Assembly (NCBI GenBank): GCA_009602725.1
Contig: WELB01000237.1
Span: 41,037-70,051, forward strand
Source of the DNA: Spirogloea muscicola
Lineage: Eukaryota; Streptophyta; Zygnematophyceae; Spirogloeales; Spirogloeaceae
Length of the DNA: 29,015 nt
Reading direction: 5' to 3'
Below are positions 1 through 14,300 of this stretch, one piece after another. The first letter of the stretch is position 1. The number at the start of each line of letters is the position of its first letter. Both the position numbers and the translations under genes were made by a program. The notes under the pieces were generated by a model. That model was not told the DNA's origin and made no database searches. It saw nothing but the letters and a program-made list of their open reading frames with translations.

Positions 1-85
1 CGGCTCCGCGGCCGCTGCCGTCGCCGGCGCCGCGGCCGCTGCCGACGCCTTCGCCGTCGCCGTCCTGCTCCAGCAGCTGCTCCTC
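1..85 (+). repeat. GC-rich Pro/Ser-coding low-complexity repeat
   Basis: Two imperfect copies of a roughly 30-base unit, rich in ccgcggccgctgccg, start the window and run into tandem tcgccg codons. In the frame of the flanking exon they encode alternating Pro with Ala, Ser and Leu, then a Ser/Cys run. The stretch looks like the end of a proline-rich linker in the gene that enters from the left. Confidence 0.5.
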
Positions 86-1207
86 GTCGCCAACGTCTGT
101 GCTCGCCCGCGAGCACGCGGACCCCTGGGAGCTCCTGCACGCCGCTGCTGGCCAAGTCCGAGGCCTCGGCCGGGACTGGCCGCCGCCGACGATCGCGCCC
201 GGAGTGTGGCTCGCAGAGGAGGCGCTGCCGCCCCTTTTGGGCACCGCCCCCGGCAGGCGTGGCTCGCGGCGGGGCCGCAGCGGCGCCCATGCCGGAGGAG
301 CAAGAAAGCAGCAGCCGCTGTTGCCACAGACCATACCTGCTGGCGCTCTCTACGAGCGTGCTCCTCCGCGGTGGCTCCGGCCAGGCGGCGTAGGCGGCAG
401 CGATGGGGGTCTCGCTACCGGCCTGCTTCCTGGCGGCGGCAACGGCATGATCGCGGTCTTCCTGGGGTCCCCACGGGCGGGTCAAGACGGCATCAGTTCC
501 GGGACCGGCGTCTTCATCCCGGGCGGCGCAGTTGCAACCGCAGCACGCAAGCCCTGTGAGTTGCCTGGCAGTGCAGCTGCTGGCTTACGTCAATCACCAC
601 TGCCGGACTGAGTGGCTGGTGGCACTGTTGTCGTAACAAAATTGCTGCTTGTGGAGGCTACCTATGATTTATGTGAAGGCAAAATTTTCTGACCATTGCA
701 CCTCTGCCTGCTGCACCAGCTTGCTCCACCGTGCTCGTGCCCGCACGCGTCCTGGAGGCCCTCAATCTCGACATCAAGAACAACCAGGTCACGCAACCGG
801 CGGTGCCGGCTGTGGTGCGGCAGCCCACAAAGCCACGGCACAGTGGTGCGCTTCCAATCTCCCGATTTACTTCGATTGCGTATGTGGTCGTCAACCTTAA
901 TTGTGGTCGTCAACCTCAATGGTTTGTCTCTCCATAACTTTTGACCAACACTGCACCGTACCCTTGTTGGTCTGACCTCAGCATGGTCCGACAGCAGGGC
1001 CTCACACTTCCAGTCTGGTACCTCAAGGTTCTGATTCGTGGTGATGCATACCCTGCCCCTGCAGAGAGGAAGAGCATGTACACTTGCAGGCCAGGCTCGG
1101 GAATGCAGCCAATGACGCCAAGGCCGGCTGTTGGTGATTCCTTTTCCTATTCGCCAGCCATTGTACGGGTGCCGAGCCTGGAGTTGCCCGTGGAGTGGAC
1201 GTACTGA
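1..1207 (+). CDS. 3' part of plant-type protein of unknown function (5' end outside window)
   Basis: I do not know the function. The first visible exon (1-555) opens with a Pro/Ser low-complexity stretch and then carries the motifs GMIAVFLGSP and GTGVFIPGG. A GTGAGT donor at 556 and a CAG acceptor ending at 719 join it in phase to CSTVLVPARVLEALNL (exon from 720, possibly to 787). A last exon, starting somewhere between about 995 and 1067, ends SLELPVEWTY and stops at 1205-1207. From memory, uncharacterised land-plant proteins share this order of motifs (AVFLG, GTGVFLP, STVL-PARV-ALNL, C-terminal EWTY); that is recall, not a search. The simple reading through to a stop at 609-611 is probably intron read-through. 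The middle exon boundary is unresolved. The gene is convergent with the SABRE-like gene. Confidence 0.55.
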
Positions 1208-2359
1208 GTGGCGTTTCTCCGTATTAAGGACTTGGCTCCCCAACGCACCTCCTGCCAGCTCTCCGCTCCTGCGAGGAGTGTTGAGTGCTGAGCTTATACA
1301 CTAGTTGATTGTTGACTATGTCCTTACCTTCCTTGGGCTCCTCCTTCCCAGAGGTCGCCTTTAGCGATTGGTTGCACATTGCAATGCTTATCTGGCTCTT
1401 GAGCTCAACCAGTTGAGGTCTGTAGCTCAAAGCCCAGCTTGCCGTCGTGGCGTCGATTGGCAATTTTGCGCCTCGACAATAACGGCCTCTCACTGTTACA
1501 ACAACTGGAGCAGGTCAATAAGTCAATCAGTAGTTGCCTTTGCTGCTTTGCCGGCTGCAAATTACTCTGGCAGCTACTTGTACCCCGTATTTGATTAGTC
1601 CTCATGAGACTACCGCAGGTAGCTGAGTCTACTGAGACACGACATTTCCAAAGGTGGCCATAGATTTGTGCCCGGGAAAGACTGATCCTAAGCAGAGGAT
1701 TGAAATGTTCACTTCAATTGTAGCAATGCAAATCAGCCAGAGAGGTGTGACCTAATGTCTGCTCCACCACTTTTCAACAGCAAATGTCCTATGCATGTAC
1801 ATTTGTAAACATCGACGTCAATCTCACCCTAGTGACATTCTAGGACCGATAAACCTCAAAGTGGCCACCGTCTTTGATTGGCAAAGTTTATTTACTTGCT
1901 TAGTAAGTAACGCCCTCACCTGACTATTCACCTGGTACCTAAATCTGCAGCCCTTTGGAGTGCAGAACACCTGCTACATTTGAGCTCTTTCAGCAACCTC
2001 CGAGTTGACAAGGTGCAAGGTTCAGTGCTGGGTAGAGTCCGGTTCGTCGTCGTTATCAGGGGTTGGGGCTGAAAGCATGTAACCAGCTGGCTGATATTGC
2101 CCTGCATCTGAATAGCCGCAGACATATATCTCAGACAGCAGATCATTGTGAGTTGAAATGATTGACACACCAACACAGACCTGAGTTGTGCCCGGCATAG
2201 TCAGCACCTCAAAAAGATTCCAGCAATATTTTCAGCAACATCAGCGGACATCCAGTCATGCTGATCCGATAAGCAAATAGCTTGCACTCAAGCAATCAGA
2301 AGGCTTTCATAGATAACCAGAAGATTCGTGTAGGTGTTGCCTTGCAATGCAACTTAAGT
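1208..2359. other. Gene-poor gap between convergent genes, probably 3' UTRs
   Basis: I see no convincing gene here. Reading frames on both strands are short, change often and show no recognisable domain. The stretch lies between the stop of the left-hand plus-strand gene (1207) and the stop of the minus-strand SABRE-like gene (2360), so some of it should be 3' untranslated sequence. Possible TGTAA-type polyadenylation elements occur on the plus strand at 1804-1808 and on the minus strand at 1496-1500. Both are far from their stop codons, so I put little weight on them. Confidence 0.4.
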
Positions 2360-5300
2360 TCAAGCCTCAGGAAGTTGTGTTACCAGGGCTTTGTAAGCTC
2401 TACCTTTTCTCAAGCGCGATGGAGCAGGCCTTGGCTTCTTAAGCGAGTGGCGCCGGAACAGTGACTTAGCCTTGCTGCTCATTGAGCTGCCAATTTCCTC
2501 GTGCTCGCCGTCCAGATTGCCAGCGGGGAGCCTCTGGAGGTCGAGCGTTCCGTCCCAGCTTTGTCCAGTATTATCCCCTCCCTGCTGAGGGGAGCTGCAC
2601 ATTACACCACAAGACTAGGCTTGAGGCTTTGAGCTGCATAACTGGTCAATAAATGGAAAGCTGATGCCAAAACCCAGGTTGGAAGACATCAAGCTTGTCT
2701 TTGATAGGTTGTGATGCTCACATTTCTGCCACAGACAGCCTGGGGGATGAAGGCGAGCCCTCTGCCTCCCCGCCCCTTGTGCGCCGCAGGATGGCTCTGG
2801 CCTTCCGCCGCTGGCTATGGAAAATGGCTTTCACCGAGGAGACGAACTTCTCGCCAGCTCTGTCGCCCTGCCGCCGCAGTCTGCCCAGGAGGAAATTTTC
2901 CCCGAGCCCAGATGTGGAGTACCTCAGCTGGGGTAACGCATCACTCGCCATGTGGGAACCAACATCAGATTCGCCAGAGATACTGTCATCTGCTGTGTCG
3001 TCCTGCGGAGCTGGAAGCTGGTCCTTGAACTTTTTGCCCTGGCAAGGATACTGCAACCTCAGGACTGTGTCGAAGCAGCACCACACTGTCCACTACTAAA
3101 AAGGGCAAACAGCCCTGAAAAGAAGTTGGTCTAGTCATTACAGTTTCAGGTCCTCAACAAAGATGAAGGTGCAAGATCTTCCACCACTAGCACAGCTTCA
3201 TATGAGCTGCAATTGGCAAAAGATGACAATCACCCGCCAGCTCAAGATTCAGAAAGGTAGTGGTCAGCAGACCTGCATGCCTGCCACCGACTTGAGGACG
3301 CCCCAGATGATGTGCTTCTTGATCTTTGAGAATAGACCTCTCCAAGTGCCTTGGTAGTCTAGCCTGGTGAAAGTATCCATCAGAAGGCGGAGGTTGCTGA
3401 CGTGGAATCGTGAGCCTTCATATGTTACCAGCAACTCCACCTGCTCCAACACAATTAGATAGGGGAAATATCGTCAATCCAAGCGAACAGCTCTTCGTGT
3501 CACATATAGTGACTGGATAAAGTTGAGATGCATGGGCAAACTTGACCTTGAGTGCCGCTACCAGAATTGAAATGATACTTGAGAAAATACTGCATGTTCT
3601 TGTCAGGTCGAACTGGTCGTCAAAATGCAAGCACCAAAAGTCATTGATACAGCAAAAATATTTCAGCTGAGCAAGGCCGCCTAGCAAATTGCATATCTCC
3701 GAACCTGGCTGATCTTGATGTGGTGAATATGCACAAGTTTCCTCTTCTTAATAACAGGCCCGGGAGGTGGCCGTCTGGCCTCTTCCTTCTTAGTCTTCTT
3801 CTCCTTCCCCTTTGCTGGTCCAGCCTTAGATTTCTGCTCTGGCATGCTCAAAGGGCTCCCCCGCATAGGCGAGCTCTCCAAGCTTACCACACCAGCAGCC
3901 GACAGATTGTCCCTTTCTATGGGAGTTCCATCTGCTGTCAGTGGCATGCTAGACAGACGCCTTCCGACTTCCGCAAGTGGGGAGGCTGGGACAGATACGG
4001 ATGTCAATGAGGTGGCTACCAGCATCCGGTCAAGAGGTGCGCTTCTGGTGGAATACATGTCGTAGAGCTCCGTAGTTGGAAGCTTGGAGGAAGCCTCGTA
4101 CAACTTCCTGGACGGGCTCCTTTGAGTGCTGCTTGTGCCACTGGACATGCCGCTGTGTCTCATGTTCTGCAGCTTGATGCAATTTTTGTAAATCAGTTTT
4201 ACACAAGAACCACTACACAAAAGTGCCGTCTGCCACTAGCGTGTGACACCTGTGGCAGGTGTGGCCAGCTTGATCTCATGTAGGATGGATTAAAAAGTGA
4301 TTGCTCATGTGAGAGGCCAGCTGGGTTGCTCCAATGAAGGGAAGTCAACAGCTCACTTGATCAGCACATACTAATTACCTCAGCGTTCACATGAGGCTGG
4401 AGCTGCCCAATATCGGCTGGTACAGCATCGACATGAGGGTAAAGGGGAGGCAGCAGTTGGCCCGATGGCAGGTTATCAGGCAGGGACGTGGCAAGTAGCG
4501 CGTCATTCTGGCTTCTTGCACGTCCTCTTCTTGTCCGAGAAGTCAGCGCAGTGCTTTCCATAGGAGCTCTCCAGGCCTCCTGACATATGGAACCAGCTTG
4601 TCAATCTATCATGATCCTTCGAAAGCCTGACCCACGCACTGTGCAATGATGCAATGCTGCCTGCTAGCTTCTGAACCTGTCAACTACCGTGCTACCATGC
4701 TACCACAGCATTCTTGGCACTTTACAAGCACTTCAGGCATTCGCACTCCCTGCTTATTAACGGCATCAGTTGATTACAGGCATGCTTGTGCAGCTCAGAT
4801 TAACGAAGTTACCAATTTGTGATCAACATCTTCCAATTCTTTTGGGAAAAAGTACTCCCACATGGTCTTGTACATGGACTCCATAAGGTGGATGCGAAGA
4901 GGATGGATCTCCACCTGTGCGTAGTGGGAGATATTTCAGATGTATACCCATGAGCAGTCTTTGATGCTCATGAACCACACATAAAATTGCTCAATCTACT
5001 GAAAGCACCTCAACAATCAGTATTGCCAGACCAGCTGCGATGACACCAATGTAGGACACACTGGGACAGGCTGTGTAAGGATATTCTTCTTTGGGAAAAG
5101 TGCTTGGTGGCTGACCTCAAATGTGAGAATTGGGGACACACCATCAACTGGAGCACCATGCTTTCCCACCACCTTGAGCATAGACTGCCTATATCATGAC
5201 AACCAATTTTCCGAAGTGAATGTGTATACATTACACCAGCAACAGTCATATTAGATGCTCTACTACGTGCACAACTTGACTTCTTACAAGGCACAGATCT

Positions 5301-8300
5301 ATGTTTCTAACTGACAGATGTAGTCTACTAATGTACTGGTAGACACAAGTATGCTGCAGGTGAGAACACTCCTGATATGTCAAGATCTTAGCCCAAGCCA
5401 CCAATCTTGATTCAACAGAATGAGCGACACTCTCAACTCTGACTCTGACGTAGAACAGAACAGCCCTACATTTGTCTGACATGTCTGACACTCAGACTCA
5501 GTATTTACCTTGTCCACTCCTGCGGAGGGTTCCAGGCAGATAGGAGCATCTCATATTTAGCGTTTTTGAGATTGTTCCTCACAAAAAATTGCTTGATTTC
5601 AAATCGAGCCACTCCCAGCTCGTTGAAGTCCCGATCTAGATGTAACATCTGCGTCCAGCATGAATCAGGCTCTCTTATCGTAGCAACAGGGAAGTCTATC
5701 AAGAATGATAACAGGTGCTTAAAAGTTCCTCGTCAGTATCATAACAGTCCTCCAAATCCTTGTTCGTGCACTTCTTTACTTTAGCAAAGTGACAAATTGG
5801 TGCTAACTGCAACTGGCCCATCAACCGATCGGGCGACTGATAGCTTTGAAAATGGAGTCATGCACAGCTTGAAAGGCTTACGAGGCCATTGATTTGAGCT
5901 TCAGCAAAGGCTTCTCCATCCGCAATCAGAGTCCAGCGTGCGCGGTTGAGAGCCAGTGAGATGCTCATGGCAGGGCTTGCCTGCTTGGCTTGTTCTTGCT
6001 GCGCTTGAGCAGCCTGCTGCAAGGTTGACATAACCTCAATCCTGGCTGCCTTCCTACCTTGAAATCTAGCTCTGAGCTCAATCTCCAGCCTTTGCACCTA
6101 AACAGTTGTCTGATTGCAGGTGTAAGATAATTTCCAGCTCAACATGCAGGCATAGATGTATCTCCAACAATAGCATGTCAGTGCCTTAGCTTGGAGAGCA
6201 AGGTCATCTTCACCTCATAAAACTATCACCGAAGTATTCACATCCACACGAGTGGGAGCAATGTGAAAGCATGGCTAGTGTCCAGTCCAATATTGCACTT
6301 AATGCCAGATATTTGACTGCTACTCGATGAGCTTAGGTTGGGGAGTCAAGTGAGGGACTGCATATATGGAGAAGACCAGAGAGTCGGAAAAGCGAGAAGA
6401 GATATGCAGAAGCTGATCATAAGCAGGATGACCTTTTTAAGAATTCCTAGATCTCAGCACAAGCATGGTATGGCCTCACCAAAGCACGCGAATCTGCTGA
6501 CACCATCCACAGCTTGCTCGCTGTATTGACACTCTCTGAAATCCTGAAGGACCCATTCAATTGCGCTCGCTTCATTGCTCGTAGATCTGCAGCGCATTGT
6601 TGGCACTCTCGTTCCGCTACTTCTAATTTGATCTTGGCCAACTCAACCGCTTCAATGCCATCTGGTACGACCTCATGCCTCTCCTCTTCCTCATCTTCCT
6701 GATTCAGGTCGTTGTGGGGTCCCTGTTTCTTTGACCTATGGACAATCCAAGCATGCGCCTGGAGACTCAGGTGCCGACAATGGCAGTACAGGATAAGGAG
6801 TGTAGTAGCAAGTAACAACAAGTGCAAGGTCGTAAGCTCCAAGAGGTGCTACTGTTCACCACATTTCACAGAGTGGAGTTGCTCAATATGCAATCAACAA
6901 CTTACTTAGGCATACGAGCAAGCAGTAAATTGGAGATGACATCCAGCATGATTGCAAAGTGGCGAGAAGTCATAGTAGCATTAATGGCTGGCGCATTGAA
7001 AGATAAATCCTTGAGGGGCATCACCTGCAGAAGAGCGTGACAACTGGTAACTGTCAAGATGCTCCTGTCTAGATAGAAAGAAGTATTGCTGAGACTTATA
7101 TGGTGGTTGTACACACACAGAGCAGCAATCAGAGGTTCTTCTAAATACAATGTGGAGTGGGCACAAATGCCCTTCTGCTCACAGGCACATTCTGCCTATT
7201 ACAACAGGCATGACTGTTGCCTGACTTCTTCATATACAGTCCAGGTAAAAACTGAGGAGCTGAAAGTTTACCTTGCCTCCCATCATTCCACCCTTATGCC
7301 GGTTGAACTGAAGGTACATGGTGCATGGCTGGAAAATCTGCTGAAGCAGGGCCTGCCTCATAGTCTGACTCCCACCTCCATTACTCCTTACTCGTGGCAA
7401 CCACTGAACTCCTGCAGCTGGGTCCACATCTGTCGGTGCGACATGAGCCTGCTCCAGTGGAAGACGAGCAAGAGTACTTTGACATCATCAAACACACGAG
7501 GGCCATGTGGACCACGCTGCAACTAGCTAATAGACAAGGGCTACAGATAGGGCAGTAGCTGCCGACCTGCACATGCTCCAGGAGCACTGAGAGTTCTCGG
7601 CGTGTCCAAGAAATGATTGGTGCATCGCTGGGAATACTGTCTGCCGGGGTTTCAGCGGCCAATATGTCATCTCCAACATACAGGAGGGATTCAAATGACC
7701 TTGCAAGAACCCTCCCGCTGGCAGCGGCTAGCAGGAATCGCCCCTGTATCACCCAGTTCACATAGTCAGACCATAGCATGTGAGAACCTTAGCAATGTCA
7801 TTTGATACTTCTTGGTAATGCATAGCATTTGAGAATCTTAGCAAGGTCATTTGATACTTCTTGGTGATGCACCTCATGCACATTCTGTACATAGGGCAGA
7901 GCAATACATAGACATTGGGCGACTGAAGGTTGAATTGCGGCTGAACAATGTTGATCATAAACTTCATCACCCCCTCATCATCCTCAGCTTTCTCAACATC
8001 TATACAGCAGAAGCACAGATACAGATGAGTTGCCTGATGTAAGTACGACTGACTTCACTGCATACAGTGGCATCAAAACTGCAGAAGTGCCTGTTGAGCA
8101 GACCTGAATCATGCTATCAACACCTTCTAAACTGAAAGAAAGATTGCCATGACGGTGCTTGCAACCAATGAATGGGATTGAGTAATATATGGCCAGACCA
8201 TCAATGACAGGTCGCTGTGGAACACTAGTGCCTGCAGTGAGAGCAGGCACAGGCAGAGGAGCCTCCACTCCCCCTTCTACGAGCTGTTGTTGCTCTTCCC

Positions 8301-11300
8301 TCTTCTTTCGAGCTATGTATTGTTGTGAAGGCGAGGGCTTCTTTCTCGAGAAGGCCTGTAAACGCATGTTCACTTCTGATGGGGTGAAAGAAGATACGCT
8401 GGCTATGAAGGCCCGTTCTCCACATAGCCAATGAGACCTTGTTCAAAAACTTCGCTCTCACTTTGCGCACTTTATTAGATCTGGACAATGAGGGCATACA
8501 ACTACTTGCGAAACTTGCAGATCAAAGCATAAGGCACTGTGCCAAGGTTGTCTAGGCTACATCCTTGATGCGGACAAAGTGGACAAGTTGTGCGAGCTGA
8601 GCTAAAAGAAGAGTGTGGGGTGACCTTGCTGATGTCCCCCACCCAGTTCCACAATGCATTCCGATTTGAGACGGTCCAGAGAATCTTCAGACCGACCAGG
8701 TGTATCCGCCAACAATTATCCGCAAGGTGCAGTGTCAAGCCGTCATCATCGCTTGCATCAGACAGGAAGCCATCATTGTCAACAACTTTGTCACTTGTGT
8801 CTAAGCTGGCTGCTCTGTGATGGCCGATGTCGTAAGGCGTTTGCTGCTCGATGACTTGCCCTTTGCCTGTCCATTCTTCACTGGCCTTTGGACCTAACCC
8901 CCAGAGAGCGAGAAGCCGCTGCTGGTCTGCACTTATTGCCTGTTTCTTCACAGTTATGTCGTCTGCTGTTGCTAAAAAGACCCCATCTGAAGGTTGTAGA
9001 CCCCCATGTTGGTTGGGCGCAGGACCAAGATCAAAGTCGCTTGGTAGGTCCAAGAGCATTTGCAGCTCAATCAAGTTGGGGTAGCTGCTGCTACTCAGTG
9101 ACCCCTCCCCATCTTCAGCATACTCACTCACAGCCTGCACCTCCTTAGCAACTTTGACTCTGACCTTGCGGATGTCCAACCCTTGATGAACTGTAACAAA
9201 TGAAGGCCGCTTGCTGATCCCATCCCAGTCTCTTCTGAGGTTTCTACTATAGACAATGTTGTACTTGAGTGACTCCATATGCCATAACAAGCCCTCTGTA
9301 GTTTCCTCCTCCTGCAAGAGATAACCAGGCACCAAAACCTCATCAAGTTTCTAATCATCATGGAAACTCACTTACAGTAGAGGCTATGGTCCAATCACAC
9401 ACACAGGCCCATCTTCTAGTACATTAAACAGAGACAGAAATGCTCCATTCTCCTGATGTCATGCAGTTATAGGATCTGGTCTACAGGTTTCAGTGACAAG
9501 CCTCAGTAATATCTATGCTAACAGCCACAATGTACCTAGCAACATTCAAATTGGATAGAAGAGCCTAGCCATCAAGCCTGGCAGAGTCGCAGGCGCTCAT
9601 AGAGCAGCAGGAGCAAACCTGGGGTACTTGGCAGATTTGACAGGGAGCCATATCCATTCTGGTAAGCATTTCTGACAATGTCTGACTAAGTGCAAGATTT
9701 CCAGACCTAGGCCTTCTTGGCACTCCAAATTTTGGCCAGCGAGCGAAGCCACGCAGCTTGCCTGTGGAGTAGTAGAAGAGGTTATACCAAGCACCCATCC
9801 ATTTCAAATTGGCCCCATTAAGATAAAGTGTTGGCGACCTTTCTCCAGCTGCACTGTGAGGCTCATTCCTTGTAGAAGCATCATCCATCACTCCAGCTGT
9901 CTGCAAATCCAGGTCTTCGACCTCTGACACACTGCATGCCCAATAAGCCCCTGCATATCCTCCTACGGGGGGGAGGGAATCCTTCCTTAGCGTGAATATC
10001 CACCCCAAATCGAGTCCAGTAGATCTAAAAGGGTCATAAAGAGTGTCCCTCATCTTCCCATCTGTTGGAAGTGCGTGCAGATAGTGCATGCCAGCATCTG
10101 GCTGTCCGCAATCCCAGTCAATTGTTATATCGACTCGGATAAATGGCGATGATAAAAAGGGTTCTCTGCAAGTTTTCTGCGCAATGTCTTCAAATCCTTC
10201 AGCACGTGATATTGAGAGGTGATAGTCCTCCGCATCCATGACTATCCTCCCCTTTTGTTGAAAAAAGGTGAAAGTCGAGGCCGACATGTATGTGTGATTT
10301 TCGTCGTCATAGGGATCAGCTGTAGAGGGCATGTAGTATACAAAGTTGGTGATTGATATCCAGCACCTGGTATGACTGTAGTATCGCATCAAGTCCCACC
10401 AGGGCAAGCTGCGCTCCTTAACTGCAGGAAATGTCTGCTGAGAAGCATCTGCACTTGTTGCCTCGGGTCTTCTGGACGACATTACTGTACTAAGATCCGC
10501 CTTCCTCAGCGCCACTGTGAAGGCGTGGCTCACATCTCCATAGATTGCTGGCTCCCATCCCACACTGTAGGCAATATCACCATGACTGACATCCCAGGCG
10601 GAATCAGAGTAGAACTTCAGAGGAGGCGTTGTGCCGCTCATAGATCGGAGCACCTGCATGCTCCACCACCTTCCTAGAAATATGTTCTGGACGATTTGTG
10701 GCTGGTATATGGTGGCCTGCCAGATTGCACGGCCAAGGACCTCAATGTGAGAATGAGGTGAGCAGGTCTGGCAGGACACAATTGAGGATCAAATGGTTTG
10801 GTCTTGAGTAGAAGTAGACATCCTACTACTTAAGACTTGAGAATAGCCAAGAAGGTACATATCCCGCTTGACCAGCCACTACAGCCAGGATAAAGGGGAC
10901 AGAGTACACATGAGATGTGCAGTCTCAAGCAGATAGAAGTTATGAAAGTGACATGAAACCGCCAGCAAGCACACCCCACCTGTTGAGCAAAGATGCAGGT
11001 TCCTCTTACTGATCCTTTCTCAGCCCTGAACATGGGTAGTGTGTAATCTCGGAGTGTTACCACAGCTCCCATGAAATGTCCATCAACGTGACGACCCATC
11101 AGTCTCGAGAACGGAATTGGTGGGCCCCCCTTCACTTCGTCTAAGTCACGAGCTCGCGCATTCATTTCATCCTTTCCCCCAATCACGGGAGATAGGACCA
11201 GATCCATATCAGCTACTCTTAGGCACATCAAAGCTCGGCGGTCATGGCTGGGGGTGAAGCCACCTTGGAACCCATCTGTGCAGGCGCCGGTGCAGGCTTC

Positions 11301-14300
11301 TGTCACCAGCTTCTCGCACTGGGCCTTATAGGCTTCTGCAGTCTGCTTATGGAGGGTCTCCCATGCTGACTTCCAAAATTTGGAGCCATTGCTTTCGTGC
11401 TTGACATCTCTGAATGACTTGCTGCCCAGGAAATCCGGCTGCTGCTCACCAAGTACATCAGGTGTCATGTAGCGCAGAGCATCAATGTCCTGGGCAACTG
11501 CAGCAGCACTGTATGCACTTTCATTGCTGCTGATAGGAGGGAGAGGCGCATGAGATGTATCCTGCTTGATGTCCGTGTTGATCACATCAAACTCAAGATC
11601 TGCAGGGCTGCTGCTGCCTGCAGGTGGCCCATTTCCAGACTCTTTTATCCTCTCATCAAGGAGCGCTTCCCTCACAACCAGCTGCTGCACCTCCTTCTTC
11701 AGGAGTCGATGGTGTTGGTCCAACCAGCCCTGCAGGTGAGGACTACATCTCATTGGACAATGCATGATAATAAGCATGAGATACACCTATATGTGCTGGC
11801 TCTATACAGCAGTGCATGCAGCTGCTCACCAGCGACAATGGCATTAGTGGATCAAGGTCAGGCTGGACAAGAAGCAAAAGGCTTGATGGTGCCGGATCCT
11901 GACTGCCTTTGCTGTTGCACAATGACCATGATGCTGGTGCTCCTCACCTGAATGGGCTCCTCCTCAATTTCCATTGAAAGGTCCCGAAGCTTGATGCGCC
12001 AGGAGCCTTTCCTGACTGGCTGTCTATTGAGAACAAGCACTGCATCTTTGGCCTTCTTAGCAGGCAAAGGCCTGGCTAGTCTTCGCGCTGCCATTGCTAT
12101 CTTGAGGCATCTCCACATGTCCTCCACAGAGTCCTCAACTGCTCGCAACTCCAATCGCCACGGCATAACAAAGCGCAAGCCTGTACTTTGCAAGATGTAA
12201 TCTGATACAGCCATCCCATGTTCGGGTCCTGCATGTTCTCCAGCAAAGCCTTGACCTTCCCTTGTACATGGATAGCCAGGGGGCAAGGGAGAGCCAGACC
12301 AACTTGGTGGAGTAGCAGGCAGTTTAGAAACTTGCAGCACTTTGCTGGAGAGGAGTGTTGCTCGATTGATGGACACCTGCAGCCCCTCCAACAGAAGTCC
12401 TACTCTTGCATCTTCAGAGAAAGTAGACTGCAGGGTGACCACCACCTCTACTCCATCTCCTGCAGCAACCTGAATGACTGTTCCTTCCATATCCACTGCT
12501 ATTACTAAGGCTTTCTTTGCTTGGCCTTGACCTTCTGTGTCAATGCTACGTGAGGCTGCAGTTGCAGGCATGTCCAGGTGTTCACCAAGGGGGTTCTCAA
12601 CAACATGACCTGTTCCTGTCTTGCTTGATGCCCTGGCACTGTCTCCTGCTGCTACATCTGCATAAGGCGCCACTGTGGTACTTTCAGCCAGCCTTGCCCT
12701 CCTGTGTTGCAGAAGAGCTTTGATGTCAAGATGAAGTTGGTAGAAGAAGATGTGCACATCAGGCTCCCACCTGCCTTGAAGTCCAACCGTACTAATGAGA
12801 ATGTTTACAGGTGGTTGTTGCCCTTCATGCAGCTTGTGGAATGAGATATCAGCCTTCTGTACAGTCAGCAGGGATACGTCCTCCAGCAACTGCTCCTTGA
12901 CATCAAACTCTTGATAGGAAGTGTGAAGGCATTGGATGCAGCAACTCTTGCTACCATCTCCTTGGCCTTGCTCAAATTTGATCCCTGCACACTGCATGAG
13001 GAGCTTGGTCTTCAGGCTCGGCATCTCAATTCCCTTCTTATTGGCAAGGCTGATCACAGCAACTCGGGGCTTGCCATCCGGGGTGTGTGTGAAGAGGACC
13101 TCGCCGCCCATACTTCCAAAATTGACCTTCTTGGGATCCGGTAAGCGGGCTTCTGGCCTCTCTACAGGCCAAGTGACATGGACAGCAACTTCCTTCATAT
13201 GGACTGTGAGGAGGCCTGCACTTGAAGTGCTCCTAGTGGCCACATGGGAATCTGTCTTCAAGACTCCCTTCCTCTTCCTATGTAGACCCTGAAGATGGCT
13301 CTTCTGGTAGACGAGCAATGAGGTCAATAATTCCACAAAGGCTTTCACAATCGCGTAGTCTACATGTATAGATAGTCCGGCACTGTCCACTTTAAGCTCT
13401 GTAGATTGCCCATGGGAGAGCCCCTCATCCAGCTCCAAGCCTTCAGCATTGTTTGCCCCTTTCTGCAGGATCAAAGTTTTCAAGTTGAGCACTTCTACAA
13501 GTCCCTGCCTGTCGTGCTTCGAGCTACATCCGTCAGATCCCAACTCCTGGTCACACGTGCAACAAGCTGTCTTCAAAGTAAATTCACTGGTGTTGAGCTG
13601 GAATGATGTAGCTCCATCAACTTCATGTGAGTCAAGATAGAGGTGAGTATTCTGCCAGGAAGCCTGTGATGGGACAGATTGTAATCTCGTAAGGAGGTAT
13701 TCAATTCCAGGCTACTGCTAAAGTGATTGTCATCAACTCTCCAGCATCATAATAACGTGAGAGAAAATCTGTCACTTATGCTACCTGAAATCCTCTGATG
13801 AGGATACCTCTGTGATGTGCAAGGATGAAGCCACTAGATATAAGTCCATGTGGCTAGCTTGCATGCACACTACAGCTGAGCTATGGTCTCACCATGTACA
13901 TACAGCCACCATTCCAGCCAACAACCTGACCCATTGCACCAGGTAAGACCAGAGTGCAGTCCCACAGGAATGGTTTCGTATTAGCAAGTTTTCGTCTTGA
14001 CTTCAGCGTCTTATTCTCCTTGACAGTGATAGTGGCTCGCCTTGCCCTCAACTCATCCACAACCACCTTCAGCCAGGGCTCCAAGTGAGCAACTTGTGCA
14101 CAAACGCCCAATCTTTCGATGCTAGCTTCTACTTGAAGCTTCATCATGTCATCCTGCAGATGTACCACATCTGAGTCGGACATTGCAACATTGCCTGCTT
14201 GTCCGCTCTTGCAGTCCGGTGGCATACCGTTGAGCTGCGAGGTGCTATCCTTTCTGGACAGGACATACTGATGTTACCATACCTGGCTATTTCAAAGAGG

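Noticed and set aside
662-1243. 193-codon minus-strand open frame
   Set aside because: It lies opposite the spliced plus-strand exons that encode STVLVPARV and the EWTY end. Its own translation has no domain and is rich in His, Trp and Arg, as expected for an antisense shadow.
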